Shown one piece after another: positions 1-8,574 of a stretch of DNA of 64,000 bases. The notes below the pieces were generated by a model. The model did no database searches. It saw only the letters and a list, made by a program, of their open reading frames with translations, and was not told where the DNA came from. The DNA comes from JAFASC01 sp034669505. GTDB taxonomy: Bacteria > Pseudomonadota > Alphaproteobacteria > Rhizobiales > Beijerinckiaceae. Location: NCBI GenBank assembly GCA_034669505.1, contig JAXDNJ010000086.1, positions 1 through 64,000 of the forward strand, read 5' to 3'. Both the position numbers and the translations under genes were made by a program. The first letter of the stretch is position 1. The number at the start of each line of letters is the position of its first letter.

Positions 1-2057
1 GCTCCGGCCGCGCCGCGGCCAGCGTCAAATATCGCACCGTCGATCTGCCGAATGGGCGGCTTGACGTGGTCTTCACGATCGACGAGGGCGCCAAGACGGG
101 CGTGAAGGAGATCAGGTTTGTCGGCAACGACATTTATTCCGGTTACCGGCTGCGCGGTTTGATGCAGACGACGGAAATGAACCTCCTGTCGTTCTTCAAG
201 ACCAGCGACGTCTACGATCCCGATAAGATCTCTTCCGACACCGAACTCATCCGCCGCTTTTACTTGAAGAATGGCTATGCCGACTTCCGCATCGTCAGCG
301 CCGACGCGACGTACGATTCCGTGCAGCAGGGCTACATCATTACCATCACCATCGATGAAGGCCCGCAATACCGGGTCGGCGATGTCACGGTCGATTCGCA
401 CCTGCCCGATGTGCCCTCGGACGCGCTGCGTCCGTTGCTGGCGATTTCGCCCGGCGACATTTACAACGGCGATGCCGTCGAAAAGACCGTCGAAAGACTG
501 ACCAAGGAAGTCGCGAAGAGCGGCTATGCCTTCTCGCAGGTGCGTCCGCGCGGCGAGCGCGACACCGCCAGCCGGACCGTCAGAATTGCTTTCGTCGTCG
601 ACGAGGGGCCACGCGTTTACATCGAGCAGATCGAGATCCGCGGCAACACGCGCACCCGCGATTTCGTCATCCGCCGTGAATTCGAAATCGGCGAAGGCGA
701 CGCCTATAACCGCGTTCTGATCGATCGCGCCGAGCGGCGCCTGAACAGCCTCGGCTATTTCAAGAAGGTCCGCATCACCAACCAGCCGGGCTCGCAGCCT
801 GACCGCGTGGTGATCGTCGTCGATGTCGAGGACCAGCCGACCGGCTCGTTCTCGGTCTCCGGCGGCTATTCGACCACCGATGGCTTCCTCGCCGAAGTCT
901 CGGTCAGCGAATCGAATTTCATGGGCCGCGGCCAGTTCGTCCGCGCGTCGGCGACCGTCGGTCAGCGCGCCCGCGGCGTCGAGCTCAACTTCACCGAACC
1001 GTATATCTTCGATCAGCCGATTGCGGCCGGTGTCGACGTGTTCGCCAAGCAGTCGGACGCTTCGAACTATTCCTACTACAGGAACACGATTGTCGGCGGC
1101 ACGCTGCGGCTCGGCCTGCCGATCACCGACGAAATCTCGTTCGCGCCGCGCTACTCGCTCTACAACCAGTTCGTCTCGATCCCCAACGATTCGAAGCGGC
1201 CATACAACGACTGTACCAATCCGGTTTTCGGCACGACGCCCGGCTTCAACTATTTTCCAGTCCCGCCCAGCGTCTTCTATAACTGCTTGACCAACGGCGA
1301 AGCCTCGCTCGCGATCAAGGAAGCACAGGGTTCGACGCTGACCTCGCTTGCCGGTTACACGTTGTCCTACAACAGCCTCGACCGGATCAAGGAACCGACG
1401 AGCGGCATCTATGCCGAGCTGAAGCAGGACATTGCCGGTCTTGGCGGACACTCGCGTTTCGTCCGGACCACCGGTGAGGCACGCTACTATCACGACCTCT
1501 ACTGGGACGATGTGATCGGCATCGCACGCTTGCAGGCGGGCATGATGCAGCCGATCGCCGGCTATCAGCTGCGCGTCACCGACAACTTCAATCTCGGGCC
1601 GCAACTGGTGCGCGGCTTCGCGCCGGGCGGCATCGGCCCGCGCGACATCTCGGATTTCACCAATACCAAGGGTAACGGCATCGGCGGCACCAAGTATATC
1701 GGCGGATCGCTCGAAGCGCAGTTCCCGATCTGGGGCCTGCCGCGCGAGCTCGGGCTGAAGGGCGCCGTCTTTGCCGATGCCGGCACGCTGTTCGATTATC
1801 GCGGGCGGACGAATTTCAGCCAGCAGCTGCTCGGCATTCCCAATCTGCCGTGCATCCCGCCCTATTCGCCCCCGACATTCGGCCAGGGCACCTGTATCGT
1901 CCTGGACGACGAGAAAAAGATCCGCTCGTCGGTCGGCGCATCGATCTTGTGGTCATCGCCGCTTGGCCCGATCCGCTTCGATTACGCTGTCGTCACGTCG
2001 AAGGCCAAGAACGACGTGACGCAGGCCTTCCGCTTCTCCGGCGGATCGAGCTTCTAA
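1..2057 (+). CDS. bamA: Outer membrane protein assembly factor BamA, 5' end missing
   Basis: Omp85-family barrel that folds and inserts beta-barrel proteins into the outer membrane. The reading frame is open from base 3, so the signal peptide and first POTRA domain lie before the window. What is left shows several POTRA repeats (for example FTIDEG, ITIDEGPQYRVG, FVVDEGPRVYIEQI) over roughly the first 270 residues, then a 16-strand-type barrel starting near GSFSVSGGYS. The lid-loop signature VRGF is present, followed by GPRD, and the protein ends in a terminal Phe (GGSSF). Two surface-loop segments each hold a pair of cysteines, which is unusual. It heads the lipid A gene run, the usual alphaproteobacterial order. 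Confidence 0.96.
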   Translation, partial: SGRAAASVKYRTVDLPNGRLDVVFTIDEGAKTGVKEIRFVGNDIYSGYRLRGLMQTTEMNLLSFFKTSDVYDPDKISSDTELIRRFYLKNGYADFRIVSADATYDSVQQGYIITITIDEGPQYRVGDVTVDSHLPDVPSDALRPLLAISPGDIYNGDAVEKTVERLTKEVAKSGYAFSQVRPRGERDTASRTVRIAFVVDEGPRVYIEQIEIRGNTRTRDFVIRREFEIGEGDAYNRVLIDRAERRLNSLGYFKKVRITNQPGSQPDRVVIVVDVEDQPTGSFSVSGGYSTTDGFLAEVSVSESNFMGRGQFVRASATVGQRARGVELNFTEPYIFDQPIAAGVDVFAKQSDASNYSYYRNTIVGGTLRLGLPITDEISFAPRYSLYNQFVSIPNDSKRPYNDCTNPVFGTTPGFNYFPVPPSVFYNCLTNGEASLAIKEAQGSTLTSLAGYTLSYNSLDRIKEPTSGIYAELKQDIAGLGGHSRFVRTTGEARYYHDLYWDDVIGIARLQAGMMQPIAGYQLRVTDNFNLGPQLVRGFAPGGIGPRDISDFTNTKGNGIGGTKYIGGSLEAQFPIWGLPRELGLKGAVFADAGTLFDYRGRTNFSQQLLGIPNLPCIPPYSPPTFGQGTCIVLDDEKKIRSSVGASILWSSPLGPIRFDYAVVTSKAKNDVTQAFRFSGGSSF

Positions 2058-2188
2058 CGGGATAATCTCCCTGCTAAGGCGGGCTGCCTGGGTCACCACC
2101 TCAGGACGCCGCTTGCTGTTGCGGATGGCTTTTGCGGGCTCGCCTTGGTAAGGCGGCCCATGAGCGAGCCGCGACCACCCGACATCCC

Positions 2189-3262
2189 ATGAGCGAACCA
2201 GCCTTTTTCCGCACCACGCGGCAGATTTCGCTCGCCGACGTCCTGACGCTGACCGGCGCGCACGCACCAGAGAGTGCCGATCCCGCGGTGCGTATCCGGC
2301 GCGTCGTGCCGCTCGACGAAGCGCGGGCGGGCGATCTCTCCTTCTTTACGCATCCACGCCACAGGGCTGCGCTCGCCGCGACGCGCGCCTCTGCCTGCTT
2401 CGCGCGGCCGCGCCACGCCGCGCTCGTGCCTGCCCCGACGATCGCGCTCGAAACGGACGATCCGCAGCGCGCGGTCGCGATTGTCCTCACCGCGCTTTTC
2501 CCCGCCGCGATGCGGCAAGACTCGCTTTTTGCCGCAACGGGCGTATCGCCGGGCGCCAATGTTCATCCCGATGCGCGCATCGAAGATGGCGTCGTGATCG
2601 ATCCCGGCGCCGTAGTCGGTCCCCGCGCCGAGATCGGCACGGGCACGCGAATCGGACCCAATGCGGTGATCGGGCCCGATGTTCGCATCGGCCGCAATTG
2701 CGCGATCGGTCCGCACGCCTCGGTGCTTTATGCCCTCATCGGGGATCGCGTCATCCTGCATTCCGGCGTGAAGATCGGGCAGGACGGGTTCGGCTTCGTG
2801 CTCGGCGACAAATCGCACGCAAAAGTGCCGCAGATAGGCCGCGTCATCATTCAGGACGACGTGGAGATCGGCGCCAACACGACGATCGATCGCGGCGCGC
2901 TTGTCGACACGGTGATCGGCGAGGGCACCAAGATCGATAATCTCGTTCAGGTCGGCCACAACGTGACGATCGGGCGCCACTGCATCATCGTTGCGCAGAC
3001 GGGCATCTCCGGCTCGACCTCGCTCGGTGACTTCGTCGTGCTTGGCGGTCAGGTAGGCATTGCCGGCCATCTCAATATTGGCGCCCGCGCGGCGATCGCG
3101 GCGCAATCGGGAATCGTGCGCGATGTCGAGGCGGGAGCGCGCATCGCGGGAACGCCGGGGCGGCCGATCCGGGCCTATCTGCGCGACAAGGTTGCCCTTG
3201 CTCGCCCCGACGGAAAGAACAACAGGCGTGCGCGTGAGTTCGAAGGCGAGCTTGCGGAATGA
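2189..3262 (+). CDS. lpxD: UDP-3-O-(3-hydroxyacyl)glucosamine N-acyltransferase LpxD
   Basis: Third step of lipid A synthesis: adds a hydroxyacyl chain from ACP to the 2-amino group of UDP-3-acyl-glucosamine, in the cytosol. The N-terminal 100 residues are the uridine-binding LpxD domain; from about residue 115 there are hexapeptide repeats (left-handed beta helix), with the catalytic His in VGHNV at about residue 257. I chose ATG 2189 (MSEPAFF), which gives 357 residues, the usual length; an in-frame ATG at 2132 would add 19 residues unlike the family. Its stop overlaps the first possible fabZ ATG. The hexapeptide repeats produce long spurious antisense frames. Confidence 0.95.
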   Translation: MSEPAFFRTTRQISLADVLTLTGAHAPESADPAVRIRRVVPLDEARAGDLSFFTHPRHRAALAATRASACFARPRHAALVPAPTIALETDDPQRAVAIVLTALFPAAMRQDSLFAATGVSPGANVHPDARIEDGVVIDPGAVVGPRAEIGTGTRIGPNAVIGPDVRIGRNCAIGPHASVLYALIGDRVILHSGVKIGQDGFGFVLGDKSHAKVPQIGRVIIQDDVEIGANTTIDRGALVDTVIGEGTKIDNLVQVGHNVTIGRHCIIVAQTGISGSTSLGDFVVLGGQVGIAGHLNIGARAAIAAQSGIVRDVEAGARIAGTPGRPIRAYLRDKVALARPDGKNNRRAREFEGELAE

Positions 3263-3279
3263 ATGCGGGAGGAAAAGAC

Positions 3280-3753
3280 ATGCTCGATGCGCCGGGAAGC
3301 CTCGAGGCGATGGACATCCTGCAGATTTTGAAATCGCTGCCCCATCGCTACCCGTTTCTTCTCGTCGACAGGATCATCGACATACGCGGCGACCAATCCT
3401 GCATCGGCATCAAGAACGTGACGATGAACGAGCCGCACTTCCAGGGGCATTTTCCGGATCGGCCGGTCATGCCGGGCGTGCTCTTGATCGAAGGAATGGC
3501 GCAGACCGCGGGCGCGATTTGCATCCGCGCGGGCATGAAAGATGCGCCGCCGCCGCTCGTTTATTTCATGACGATCGACAAGGCGAAGTTCCGCAAGCCC
3601 GTTCTGCCCGGCGACCGTGTCGAATTCCACATGCGCAAGCTCAACCAGAAACGCAGCATGTGGTGGTTCGAGGGCAAGGCGAAAGTCGACGGTGTGCTTG
3701 TCTGCGAAGCCGAGATCGGTGCGTCGCTGGCTGCCGGAAAACCGATTTCCTGA
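3280..3753 (+). CDS. fabZ: 3-hydroxyacyl-ACP dehydratase FabZ
   Basis: Hot-dog-fold dehydratase of type II fatty acid synthesis, converting 3-hydroxyacyl-ACP to trans-2-enoyl-ACP. Visible motifs are PHRYPFLLVDRI, the catalytic His in QGHFP (residue 57) and the catalytic Glu in LLIEGM (residue 71). ATG 3280 follows a strong GGGAGG ribosome site by seven bases; ATG 3259, inside the lpxD stop (ATGA), is the alternative and would add seven residues. Its place between lpxD and lpxA fits sharing of the hydroxyacyl-ACP pool between membrane lipid and lipid A synthesis. Confidence 0.96.
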   Translation: MLDAPGSLEAMDILQILKSLPHRYPFLLVDRIIDIRGDQSCIGIKNVTMNEPHFQGHFPDRPVMPGVLLIEGMAQTAGAICIRAGMKDAPPPLVYFMTIDKAKFRKPVLPGDRVEFHMRKLNQKRSMWWFEGKAKVDGVLVCEAEIGASLAAGKPIS

Positions 3754-3762
3754 GCAGGGTTT

Positions 3763-4584
3763 TTGAACGCGCAAACGCCAGCCGTTTCCATCCATCCGCT
3801 CGCAACCGTTGAGGGCGGGGCCGAGCTTGGCGTGGGCGTCTCAGTTGGTCCTTTCTGCCATGTCGGACGTGACGCCGTTCTCGACGACCGGGTCGAGCTG
3901 ATCTCGCACGCCGTTGTCGCCGGACGCACGCATGTTGGTGCGCGCACGCGGATCTACCCCTTCGCCTCGATCGGCCATGCGCCGCAGGACCGCAAATATT
4001 CGGACGAGCCCTCGATTCTCGAGATCGGCGCCGACTGCACCATTCGCGAGGGCGTGACGGTCAATCCCGGCACGGCGGGCGGACGCATGGCGACGCATAT
4101 CGGCGATCGTTGCATGCTGCTCGCGCATGCGCATGTCGCGCATGATTGCAGGCTCGGCAACGATGTGCTGCTTGCCAATAACGTGATGCTTGCCGGACAT
4201 GTTGTCATCGAAGATCACGCGATCCTCGGCGGCGGGGCAGCCGTGCAGCAATTCGTGCGCATCGGCGCGCATGCCTTTCTCGGCGGACTCTCAGGGCTCG
4301 AGAGCGACCTCATCCCGTTTGGCCTCGCGCTGGGTAATCGTGCGCGGCTTGTCGGCTTGAACCTCGTCGGCCTGCGGCGGCGCGGATTTTCGCGGGATGC
4401 GATTGAGAACTTGCGCGCAGCCTATCAGCTGCTGTTCGGCGCGGGCGGCACTTTGCGCGACCGTGCGGAAGAGGCGGCTCGCGCTCTTGCTTCCGCCGAG
4501 GTGCAGCAGCTTGCGCAGTTCATCGAGCAAGGCAGCGATCGCAGCTTCTGCCTGCCGCGGGATGGCGCGGTGACGACAGAATGA
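3763..4584 (+). CDS. lpxA: Acyl-ACP--UDP-N-acetylglucosamine O-acyltransferase LpxA
   Basis: First committed step of lipid A synthesis: transfers a 3-hydroxyacyl chain to the 3-OH of UDP-GlcNAc. Hexapeptide-repeat left-handed helix through about residue 190, with the catalytic His in HVAHDC near residue 126, then the helical C-terminal acyltransferase domain. Length 273 residues, slightly above the typical 262. The only sensible start is TTG 3763, nine bases after fabZ. The stop overlaps the lpxB ATG as ATGA. In most alphaproteobacteria lpxI would follow here; it does not. Confidence 0.95.
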   Translation: MNAQTPAVSIHPLATVEGGAELGVGVSVGPFCHVGRDAVLDDRVELISHAVVAGRTHVGARTRIYPFASIGHAPQDRKYSDEPSILEIGADCTIREGVTVNPGTAGGRMATHIGDRCMLLAHAHVAHDCRLGNDVLLANNVMLAGHVVIEDHAILGGGAAVQQFVRIGAHAFLGGLSGLESDLIPFGLALGNRARLVGLNLVGLRRRGFSRDAIENLRAAYQLLFGAGGTLRDRAEEAARALASAEVQQLAQFIEQGSDRSFCLPRDGAVTTE

Positions 4585-5786
4585 ATGCGCCGGCGCGTTC
4601 GCCAGATGCGTTTCGCTTGCCCGACGGCCGCGCGCTTTCGGTGTTTCTTATCGCGGGCGAACCGTCGGGCGACGCGCTCGGGGCCGATCTCATGCGCGCG
4701 CTCACTAAAAGGGCAGGGGCCATGCGCTTTGCCGGGGTGGGCGGTCCGGCGATGGAAGCGCAGGGCCTCAAAAGCCTGCTTCCGTTGAGCGAAATAGCCG
4801 TCATGGGCATTCTGCCTGTGCTGCGGCGGCTGCCTTACCTCATTGCGTCGATCCGCATGGTGGCCAGGGCGGTGATCGCCGCGAGACCCGACGTCCTGGT
4901 CATCATCGACAGCCCGGATTTCACACACCGGGTCGCGCGGCGCGTGCGCGGCGCCCGGCCCGATCTACCGATCGTCAATTATGTCGGTCCGAGCGTATGG
5001 GCATGGCGTCCCGGGCGCGCACGGCGCATGCGCGCTTATCTCGATCACGTGCTGGCGCTGCTACCGTTCGAGCCCGCAGCGTATGCGCGGCTCGGCGGCC
5101 CGGCCTGCACCTATGTCAGCCATCCGCTCGTCGGTCAGATCGCCGCGCTGCGGCCGAGCGCAGAGGATTTGCGGCTGCAGGACGCAATGTCGCCGACCGT
5201 GCTGGTGATGCCAGGCTCGCGGGAAGCGGAAATTCGGCGGCTGATGCCGGTATTTGGTTCGGCCGTCGCGCTGTTGAGCGAAACGGCTCGATTGGACGTG
5301 CTTCTCCCGACGCTGCCGCATCTCGAGCCTCTCGTTCGATCCGAAGCGCAGAAGTGGCTGATAAAGCCACGCATCGTGACCGACACGCGCGAAAAATTTG
5401 CCGCTATGAAGCGCGGTCGCGCGGCGCTCATCGCATCGGGCACGGCGACACTGGAACTCGCGCTGGCCGGCGTACCGATGGTCGTCGCCTACCGCGTTTC
5501 GCTCATCGAAGAGATCGTCGCCCGGCTGATGATAAAGGTTCCCGACCTCGCGCTGCCAAATCTGATCCTCGGGCGGACGATTGTTCCGGAATTCCTGCAG
5601 CGTAATTGCACGCCAACAAGACTCGTCGCCGGATTGCGGCCGCTGCTTTACGGCGGCGTCGAACGCGATGCGCAACTCGCAGCTTTCCGAGAATTGGACT
5701 CGCTGATGAAGGCGGATCGTCAGGGCTCACCCGGCCAGATGGCCGCAGACATAATCGGGAGGATTGCGCACCGCCCCTCCGGCTAA
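4581..5786 (+). CDS. lpxB: Lipid-A-disaccharide synthase LpxB
   Basis: GT19 glycosyltransferase that joins UDP-2,3-diacylglucosamine and 2,3-diacylglucosamine-1-phosphate into the lipid A disaccharide at the inner face of the cytoplasmic membrane. Family motifs include IAGEPSGDALGADL near the N-terminus, GVGGPAMEAQG, NYVGPSVWAWRPGR, VMPGSREAEIRRL and ASGTATLELAL. 401 residues, normal length. The start overlaps the lpxA stop by four bases, so the two are likely translationally coupled. The TAA stop overlaps the stop of the convergent hydrolase gene. Confidence 0.96.
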   Translation: MNAPARSPDAFRLPDGRALSVFLIAGEPSGDALGADLMRALTKRAGAMRFAGVGGPAMEAQGLKSLLPLSEIAVMGILPVLRRLPYLIASIRMVARAVIAARPDVLVIIDSPDFTHRVARRVRGARPDLPIVNYVGPSVWAWRPGRARRMRAYLDHVLALLPFEPAAYARLGGPACTYVSHPLVGQIAALRPSAEDLRLQDAMSPTVLVMPGSREAEIRRLMPVFGSAVALLSETARLDVLLPTLPHLEPLVRSEAQKWLIKPRIVTDTREKFAAMKRGRAALIASGTATLELALAGVPMVVAYRVSLIEEIVARLMIKVPDLALPNLILGRTIVPEFLQRNCTPTRLVAGLRPLLYGGVERDAQLAAFRELDSLMKADRQGSPGQMAADIIGRIAHRPSG

Positions 5787-7501
5787 CGCGAAGCGCTCGC
5801 GGAGGTCGCATTATTCTCCATCAGGAAGGCGTGCAGCGTCTCGCGCAGCCGCCGGCGTGCCTCGGGCGGCGTGAACGTATGATCGGCGTTCTCAATGACG
5901 CGCTTCGTCACGCCGGGCAGGGCGACGGCGCGGCGCCCCTCCGGACCCATATAGCGTTCGAGCTCGGCGAGACCGGGATCTTTATCCGCATAGACGAGCA
6001 GCACGTTTGTGCCGCGCCGCGACAGCTGGTGGAACCAGCGCTCGACCGAATTCTTGCCGCTCCAAAATATCGTGCCGTGAACGAGCAGATTTGTTGCATG
6101 GCGCAGCGTGAATTTGACCAGCCGCTTCGCCGGCGGGATGGTGCGCGCCAGCAATCCACGTCGGCTGAAGGCGGCGATCGCCGCGTCGCCGACGTCATGT
6201 CTTGCCGCAACTTCCGTCACTTTGGTGCGGCGCCAGGCTTCGAGCTGCACTGCATAAGCCGGTCCCCAGACAAAACAAAGCTGGTTCACGAGTGCGATGC
6301 GCTTGATGCGGCGATCGGATATCGCCGCGTGGAATGCTTGATAGGCGCCGCTGCAGCTGCCGAAAACGGTGAGATCGCGGATGCCGCGCGCTTCGAGCCA
6401 ATCCAGTGCTGCGCCGACGTCCTTGCTGAGCGCGCCATAGAGTGGCGGAGCGCCCTCAGGCGCCGCTTCGCTATCGCCGATTCCGGCAAGGTCAAAGCGC
6501 AGGGAGGCGATGCCTGAGCGCGCCAATTCGCGGGCCATCTCGACATGCATCCGCGCCCAGCCGATGTGGTAGATCGCGCCAGCATTGACGAAGATGACGG
6601 CCTTGCGCGGTTGCTGTCCGCTGAGCGCACGGCAGAAGATCCCGGCGAGCCGGCCGCCCTCCCCGAGCATAGCCGGCGCCTCGATATAACAGTCGCCCAC
6701 AAGCACCGGGTTCACGCGCGCGGCCGGCTTCGCACCGCCGACGGGGGTTGCGGCGGCGAGCCAATCCGTCAGCCGCGCGATCGCTTCGCTCGGCACCTCG
6801 GACGCCGTCGGGTCGCACATCATTCGCGCATAGGCTTCGAACGGCGCCTGGTCGATTGCCGCACTAACCCCACCGAGCCGCGCCGCGAGCGGCTTTGCGG
6901 GCGCATTATCCGGCTGCATCAAGAGCACGCGCGGCGCGCCGGCGATCCGCGTCTGCGGCCAGTCGATCTGCGACAAGGCATCGAGTGTCTTCCGCGCGAC
7001 GCGGAAGCCCGCAACCTCCAGTCCATCGAACGTCGTGGCGGTTTCAGTCTGCGGCACGAGCAAATGTGCGAGCGCCTTCAACTCACGCAGATAGGCGCGG
7101 CCGGACGCGGGCGGCGCGAGCAGCGCGAGCGCTGAAACATCACTGCGCCGCGCGGCCGCGCAGGCCGCGAGCAGGGCGCCGAGGCGCAAGCCTACAAGCG
7201 CGACTTCGGTGACGCCGGTTTCGTGCCGGAGGAGATCGATCGCGGCGCCGACATTGGCGATCCAGGTCGCGACGCGATCCGGATCTTCGCCGCTGCCGCC
7301 CGAGTCCGCGGTGCCGTGATAGTCGAAGCGCAGAACCGGTAGGCCGGCACGGGCGATCGAGCAGGCGAGATCATGCCACGTGCGCCGGCTGCAAAGTTCT
7401 TCGTAGCCGAAGGCGCTGCAAAGCACGACGCCGCGCCCGCCCGCGGCCGGGTGCAGCCAGCCGATGCAATCATCGAATGCGACTGGGACGATCGAGGCCA
7501 A
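5783..7501 (-). CDS. Tandem alpha/beta-hydrolase protein (exosortase-associated hydrolase type)
   Basis: A 572-residue protein made of two alpha/beta-hydrolase domains. The first (about 1-260) opens with the GWLHPA and FDYHGTADSGG signatures but its nucleophile elbow reads GLRLG, with no serine. The second (about 290-570) has an intact elbow GSCSG, an acidic residue in DKDPG and a His in NADHTF, so it should hold the activity. The architecture resembles the paired hydrolases found with exosortase A loci, here as one chain; no exosortase is visible nearby, so the substrate is unknown. Start is TTG 7501, directly preceded by a GGGGGAGAGG purine run that belongs to a palindromic repeat. No ATG or GTG occurs upstream in frame. 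Confidence 0.82.
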   Translation of the reverse strand: MASIVPVAFDDCIGWLHPAAGGRGVVLCSAFGYEELCSRRTWHDLACSIARAGLPVLRFDYHGTADSGGSGEDPDRVATWIANVGAAIDLLRHETGVTEVALVGLRLGALLAACAAARRSDVSALALLAPPASGRAYLRELKALAHLLVPQTETATTFDGLEVAGFRVARKTLDALSQIDWPQTRIAGAPRVLLMQPDNAPAKPLAARLGGVSAAIDQAPFEAYARMMCDPTASEVPSEAIARLTDWLAAATPVGGAKPAARVNPVLVGDCYIEAPAMLGEGGRLAGIFCRALSGQQPRKAVIFVNAGAIYHIGWARMHVEMARELARSGIASLRFDLAGIGDSEAAPEGAPPLYGALSKDVGAALDWLEARGIRDLTVFGSCSGAYQAFHAAISDRRIKRIALVNQLCFVWGPAYAVQLEAWRRTKVTEVAARHDVGDAAIAAFSRRGLLARTIPPAKRLVKFTLRHATNLLVHGTIFWSGKNSVERWFHQLSRRGTNVLLVYADKDPGLAELERYMGPEGRRAVALPGVTKRVIENADHTFTPPEARRRLRETLHAFLMENNATSASASR

Positions 7502-7541
7502 CCTCTCCCCCGCGGATTTGCCCGCGAGAATGGGGGAGAGG
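7502..7541. repeat. Palindromic REP-like element
   Basis: An imperfect inverted repeat whose outer arms are CCTCTCCCCC and GGGGGAGAGG and whose inner arms are GCGG and CCGC. It fills the gap between the outer membrane gene ending at 7571 and the hydrolase start at 7501. There is no T-tract, so it is not a classical terminator. Its right-reading arm on the minus strand supplies the only Shine-Dalgarno-like sequence for the TTG start of the hydrolase. Confidence 0.55.
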
Positions 7542-7570
7542 GATTGAAATGCGGTGAATGAGCCCGGGGT

Positions 7571-8398
7571 TCAGTAGCGCGCCACGACAGGAGCGGCTCC
7601 GCCCCAGTTGAAGTGATAGTTCAGCCCGATGCGGCCCAAGTGATACATCGAGCGCGTTCCGAAGCGTGCGGTGCCACCTGGAATGAGCGCCACTGTCGGC
7701 GTCGCAGCACCCATATACTGATAGCGGTATTGCAAATCGACCGACAGGTTCGGCGTGATCATCTTCTCGATGCCGATGCCGACCGCGCCGGGCTCCTTGC
7801 CGGCACCGAACGGATGGCGCGAACTTGTCCAGGTGCCGAAGGCCGGCCCGGCAAAGCCGGTGAAATTATCGCGGATCGAGCCGTACGCGGCGCCAGCGGT
7901 CAGATAGATCAGCACGTTGTCGGTGAAGAAGAGCCGATCGAAGGCGTAGCCGATGCGGCCGCGCACGGTGCCGAGTGCGTTGACGCGCGTGCTCGTCGCG
8001 ATGCCGCCAACGCCGACGCCGCCGGCGAGCGGACCGCTCGCCGAAACCGAGCCGTGGATCGCCGCCGCATCGATGTCGGCGGCAACACCGATGACGATGT
8101 TCCAGGGCAGCCGGTAGTCGCACCCGATGTCGCCGCCGCCCAGCGGCCCGCTCGTGTAGACTTTGGAGCGGCCGGAGAACGAGCCTCCTAAGGGAGAGGC
8201 GGCAAAGGTTGCGAAGTGATAATCATCATAAGCAAAGCCCGCATGTGCGCCGACGTAACAGCCGGTCCACGCATAGGACGCCACGACGACGGGAACCGGG
8301 GGCGGTGCCTGGCGCGAAGGTAAATCGGCCGCCGATGCCGCGCCCGCCGCGCAGGCGGAAAAGACGCCTGCAGAAATCAATCGAAGAAGCTTTTGCAT
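7571..8398 (-). CDS. Outer membrane beta-barrel protein (porin-family/Omp31-like), paralogue 1
   Basis: 275 residues from ATG 8398. A signal peptide of about 23 residues ends at ASA-ADLPSR, and the mature protein starts with LPSRQAPP, then SYAWTGCYVGAHAG, the first strand typical of the small eight-stranded outer membrane family of Hyphomicrobiales. It ends in APVVARY, as do the other two copies in the window. The reading frame stays open far upstream, but that is a shadow of the oxidase gene; the signal peptide fixes the start. Role: abundant structural or immunogenic outer membrane protein; no specific function can be read from sequence. Confidence 0.85.
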   Translation of the reverse strand: MQKLLRLISAGVFSACAAGAASAADLPSRQAPPPVPVVVASYAWTGCYVGAHAGFAYDDYHFATFAASPLGGSFSGRSKVYTSGPLGGGDIGCDYRLPWNIVIGVAADIDAAAIHGSVSASGPLAGGVGVGGIATSTRVNALGTVRGRIGYAFDRLFFTDNVLIYLTAGAAYGSIRDNFTGFAGPAFGTWTSSRHPFGAGKEPGAVGIGIEKMITPNLSVDLQYRYQYMGAATPTVALIPGGTARFGTRSMYHLGRIGLNYHFNWGGAAPVVARY

Positions 8399-8574
8399 CG
8401 GTACGCAATCCCTGGTGCGAGTCAGCGAAGGCGAAATTACCACGCAGCTGAGCCGGGCGAACCGGGCCGGGAGACAAATTGGGGCAATGAGGCTTTTCGG
8501 CCACAAATGATCCCCCTGTGCTGAGATGGACACCGTGACGCTCGCATGTGCAGATGCCGCGGGGCCAAGCGCGC

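Noticed and set aside
2093..3106. Open frame of 337 codons antisense to lpxD
   Set aside because: It is a product of the hexapeptide repeats and high GC on the opposite strand; it has no ribosome site or family features.
5606..6517. Plus-strand frame of 303 codons across lpxB and the hydrolase
   Set aside because: Antisense shadow crossing the junction of two well-supported genes.
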